DNA from: an uncultured Clostridia bacterium
Lineage (GTDB): Bacteria > Bacillota > Clostridia > Oscillospirales > Ruminococcaceae
Assembly (NCBI GenBank): GCA_945910715.1
Contig: CAMDZU010000047.1
Span: 1 to 7,982 of the forward strand
Length of the DNA: 7,982 bases
Direction of reading: 5' to 3'
Part shown: piece by piece, positions 6,022-7,982 of the stretch
Position numbering within the stretch: position 1 is the first letter of the stretch
Layout of the letters: each line of letters opens with the position of its first letter
The notes under the pieces: generated by a model
Databases searched by the model: none
What the model was told of the DNA's origin: nothing
The model's input: the letters and a program-made list of their open reading frames with translations, nothing else
Made by a program: the position numbers and the translations under genes

Positions 6022-6942
6022 TTACTTAATCATAGAAGCAACTTCATCAGCGAAGTTTTCTTCCTTCTTCTGGATTCCCTCGCCCTTTTCAAAACGAGCA
6101 AATTCAACTACCTTGATACCCTTCTTTAAGCCGTCAAGGTACTTTGCAACTGTTACGTTAGGATCCTTAACGAAAGGCTGATCCAGTAAGCAGATTTCTT
6201 CTGCGAACTTTCTCATTCTGCCTTCAACGATCTTTTCAAGAACGTTCTGTGGCTTTGGCTTAGCAGAGCCTTCATTTTCCTTCTTAACAAGCTCAAGCTG
6301 AACTTCCTTTTCTGCATCGATAACAGAAGCGGGAACTTCGTCCTGAGATACGAACTGAGGAGCGCTTGCTGTGATCTGGAGCAGAATGTCCTTAGCAGCA
6401 GTCTTGACAGCGTCGTCGTTAGCGTCGCAGCCGTCAAGCTTAACGATAGAACCGATTAAGCTTCCGCCGCCGTCATGAACATAAGCGAACAGATCGCCTG
6501 TCATTCTCTTGAAACGTCTGATCTTGATGTTCTCGGAGATTGTAGCAATTCTTTCTGTTAATACGTCAGAAACCTTTTCGTTTGTGCCGTCGCAGGTTAA
6601 TTCGAGAAGCTCTTCAACTGTGCTTACTTCGTTGTTGATGATTGTGTTAGCGATCATATCAACGAATTCAACAAATCTATCTGACTTAGCAGCAAAGTCT
6701 GTTTCGCTGTTGATTTCAACAACAACGCCAACCTTCTTTGCATTGTCAATCTTTGTATAAACAAGACCCTCAGCAGCGATTCTGCCTGACTTCTTGGCAG
6801 CCTTAGCAAGACCTTTTTCACGAAGGATTTTGATAGCTGTATCAATGTCACCGTTAGCTTCTTCAAGAGCCTTCTTGCAGTCCATCATGCCGCAGTTTGT
6901 TAATTCTTTTAACTGTTTTACGTCCTGAGCTGTAATAGCCAT
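6022..6942 (-). CDS. tsf: Translation elongation factor Ts
   Basis: EF-Ts is the cytoplasmic exchange factor that releases GDP from EF-Tu so that it can reload with GTP. The 306-residue protein opens with the UBA-like N-terminal domain (about 1-50) with CGMMDCKKALEE at 17-28. The EF-Tu-contacting motif NSETDF lies at 78-83 (TDF at 81-83). The core continues with AYVHDGGGSLIG (153-164), then a long helical segment (about 200-250, coiled-coil-like), and ends with a second core repeat (about 255-306: FVKDPNVTVAKYL, VVEFARFEKGEGI). Length and order are normal for the long bacterial form. It starts 36 nt after rpsB, with ribosome site AAAGGAGA 7 nt upstream, as part of the classic rpsB-tsf pair. 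A strong terminator follows directly, so pyrH and frr, which often come next in Bacillota, are not in this transcript. Confidence 0.99.
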   Translation of the reverse strand: MAITAQDVKQLKELTNCGMMDCKKALEEANGDIDTAIKILREKGLAKAAKKSGRIAAEGLVYTKIDNAKKVGVVVEINSETDFAAKSDRFVEFVDMIANTIINNEVSTVEELLELTCDGTNEKVSDVLTERIATISENIKIRRFKRMTGDLFAYVHDGGGSLIGSIVKLDGCDANDDAVKTAAKDILLQITASAPQFVSQDEVPASVIDAEKEVQLELVKKENEGSAKPKPQNVLEKIVEGRMRKFAEEICLLDQPFVKDPNVTVAKYLDGLKKGIKVVEFARFEKGEGIQKKEENFADEVASMIK

Positions 6943-6978
6943 TGTAATTCTCCTTTATATTTTTTGTACTTATATCAA

Positions 6979-7716
6979 TTATTCAGCGGGTGTTTCTTCT
7001 GCTTCCTCAGCAGGAGCTTCAACTGCTTCTGCAGAGCCCTGACGTGCTTCGATAATAGCGTCAGCCATTGCGCCTGCAATAAGCTTTACTGCACGGATAG
7101 CGTCGTCGTTGCCGGGGATCACATAGTCGATCTCGTCGGGATCGCAGTTTGTATCTACGATAGCTACAACAGGGATACCCAGCTTCTTAGCTTCGGAAAC
7201 TGCAATCTTTTCCTTGCGTGGGTCAACTACAAAGAGAGCGCCGGGGAGCTTCTTCATGTTCTTGATACCGCCGAGGAACTTTTCAAGCTTTTCGATTTCG
7301 AGGTTCAGCTTGATAACTTCCTTCTTTGGAAGAAGATCGAATGTGCCGTCGGTTTCCATTGTGTGTAACTGTTCAAGTCTCTGGATTCTTCTCTGGATTG
7401 TCTTGAAGTTTGTCATCATACCGCCGAGCCATCTTGCGTTTACATAGTGTGCGTTAGCGCGCTCAGCTTCTTCCTTAACGGAATCGGACGCCTGCTTCTT
7501 TGTACCTACGAAAAGGATTTCTCCGCCTTCTTCAGCAACCTTGCGAACGAACATATAAGCTTCGTCAAGCTTCTTTACTGTCTTCTGAAGGTCGATAATG
7601 TAGATACCGTTTCTTTCTGTGAAGATGTAGGGTGCCATTTTTGGGTTCCAGCGTCTTGTCTGATGACCGAAGTGTACTCCGGCTTCAAGAAGCTGCTTCA
7701 TTGATACTACTGCCAT
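6979..7716 (-). CDS. rpsB: 30S ribosomal protein S2
   Basis: S2 is a small-subunit ribosomal protein needed late in 30S assembly and for docking of S1-type proteins. The 245-residue sequence matches the family along its length: [16 protein letters not shown] at 12-27, the [10 protein letters not shown] strand (37-46), [12 protein letters not shown] (93-104), the coiled region about 107-155, LFVVDPRKE (161-169) and [19 protein letters not shown] (191-209). An acidic, Ala/Glu-rich tail (about 228-245, ending [10 protein letters not shown]) extends beyond the fold; such tails are common and variable in S2. The ATG at 7716 has AGGAGG 8 nt upstream. The transcript has a leader of about 120 nt with predicted hairpins. 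In Escherichia coli, S2 represses its own rpsB-tsf mRNA, so the leader may serve the same purpose here. Confidence 0.99.
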   Translation of the reverse strand: MAVVSMKQLLEAGVHFGHQTRRWNPKMAPYIFTERNGIYIIDLQKTVKKLDEAYMFVRKVAEEGGEILFVGTKKQASDSVKEEAERANAHYVNARWLGGMMTNFKTIQRRIQRLEQLHTMETDGTFDLLPKKEVIKLNLEIEKLEKFLGGIKNMKKLPGALFVVDPRKEKIAVSEAKKLGIPVVAIVDTNCDPDEIDYVIPGNDDAIRAVKLIAGAMADAIIEARQGSAEAVEAPAEEAEETPAE

Positions 7717-7836
7717 GGTAGTGTCCTCCTGTTTTTGGTTTTTATTTTTCCTCCGCTCCGATTTGCAGACTCAAACCGCATTAGCGGCACCGTCAAGCCC
7801 TATTCGGAATGTGTGGATTTGCGGCTTTACAACCGC
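7717..7836 (-). promoter_or_regulatory. Structured 5' leader of rpsB-tsf mRNA (candidate S2 autoregulatory RNA)
   Basis: By eye the leader folds into several helices on the minus strand. First is a hairpin at the very 5' end, GCGGUU-GUAA-AGCCGC (7836-7821), with a GNRA tetraloop and one G-U pair. Second is a closing pair UCCGA (7808-7804) with UCGGA (7761-7757). Inside it GGCUUGA (7799-7793) pairs with UUGAGUC (7774-7768) using three G-U pairs, and GCCGC pairs with GCGGU (7788-7784 and 7780-7775) around a UAAU loop. The first GCGG and the later CCGC could also pair with each other, so two folds compete. I do not recognise a catalogued family. Confidence 0.45.
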
Positions 7837-7842
7837 TTTAAT

Positions 7843-7871
7843 ATTATATCATAAACGACCATATTTTACAA
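7843..7871 (-). promoter_or_regulatory. Promoter of rpsB-tsf
   Basis: A consensus -10 TATAAT (7848-7843) with an upstream TG (TGATATAAT) and a -35 TTGTAA (7871-7866, four of six matches) are separated by exactly 17 bp. This is the best promoter in the window and suits a highly expressed translation operon. Transcription should start near 7836-7837, right at the base of the first leader hairpin. Confidence 0.8.
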
Positions 7872-7886
7872 GAAAAATCATTTCGT

Positions 7887-7982
7887 CTATTTCCACAAAT
7901 TTTTGCCAAATCCGCCAAGCTTTTTTGGGCGAGTCGGCAATTCACAGCTTACAAGTATAGTATCCTCGCCGATTACCTCAAT
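7887..7982 (-). CDS. C-terminal end of an unrecognised protein (31 codons, upstream part outside the window)
   Basis: The minus strand is open from the window edge to a TAG at 7889-7887. The other two minus frames hit stops within the first three codons. The encoded tail begins IEVIGEDTILVSCELPTRP and ends GGFGKNLWK, with a mixed, protein-like composition. I cannot assign a family from 31 residues. The stop lies only about 15 nt upstream of the rpsB -35, and no intrinsic terminator is visible between them, so some readthrough into rpsB is possible. It could also be chance open sequence. Confidence 0.45.
   Translation of the reverse strand: MEVIGEDTILVSCELPTRPKKLGGFGKNLWK

Overview
The window looks like a chromosome segment of a Gram-positive gut-type member of the Clostridia (Bacillota), perhaps close to Ruminococcus or Oscillospiraceae. 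The signs are strong AGGAGG or AAAGGAG ribosome sites, moderate GC content, characteristic Bacillota S2 and EF-Ts proteins, a PhoP-box-like repeat upstream of a pst gene, and compact ABC-transporter plus two-component operons. The genus is inferred from general character only. Every gene I support lies on the minus strand, so the region reads from right to left.

Right end (7982 to 5972): the last 31 codons of an unrecognised gene are followed by a good sigma-A-type promoter, a structured leader of about 120 nt, and rpsB-tsf, which encode ribosomal protein S2 and elongation factor Ts. A 10-bp-stem intrinsic terminator closes this unit.

Middle (5940 to 645): a four-gene signalling and transport operon reads in the order FtsX-type permease, ABC ATPase, OmpR-family response regulator, sensor histidine kinase. 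The genes are 13-20 nt apart, or overlap by 14 nt for the regulator and kinase. The promoter has an extended -10. An 11-bp-period direct repeat lies across its -35 region, as expected for an OmpR-family regulator acting on its own operon. The permease is one 788-residue chain with two FtsX halves (about 8 membrane segments, two large outside domains). The ATPase has glycine where the Walker B catalytic glutamate belongs, which is the oddest coding feature here. An intrinsic terminator lies about 150 bp after the kinase, beyond an unexplained 151-bp stretch.

Left end (611 to 1): a promoter preceded by three TT(A/T/C)ACA-like hexamers at exact 11-bp spacing drives pstC, a phosphate-transporter permease cut off by the window edge. 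No pstS lies between this promoter and pstC.

I found no mobile element, CRISPR array, tRNA or rRNA. The most interesting items are the altered ATPase catalytic site, the predicted autoregulatory operator, the Pho box, the rpsB leader structure and the unexplained 669-819 stretch. None of these by itself proves a new system.
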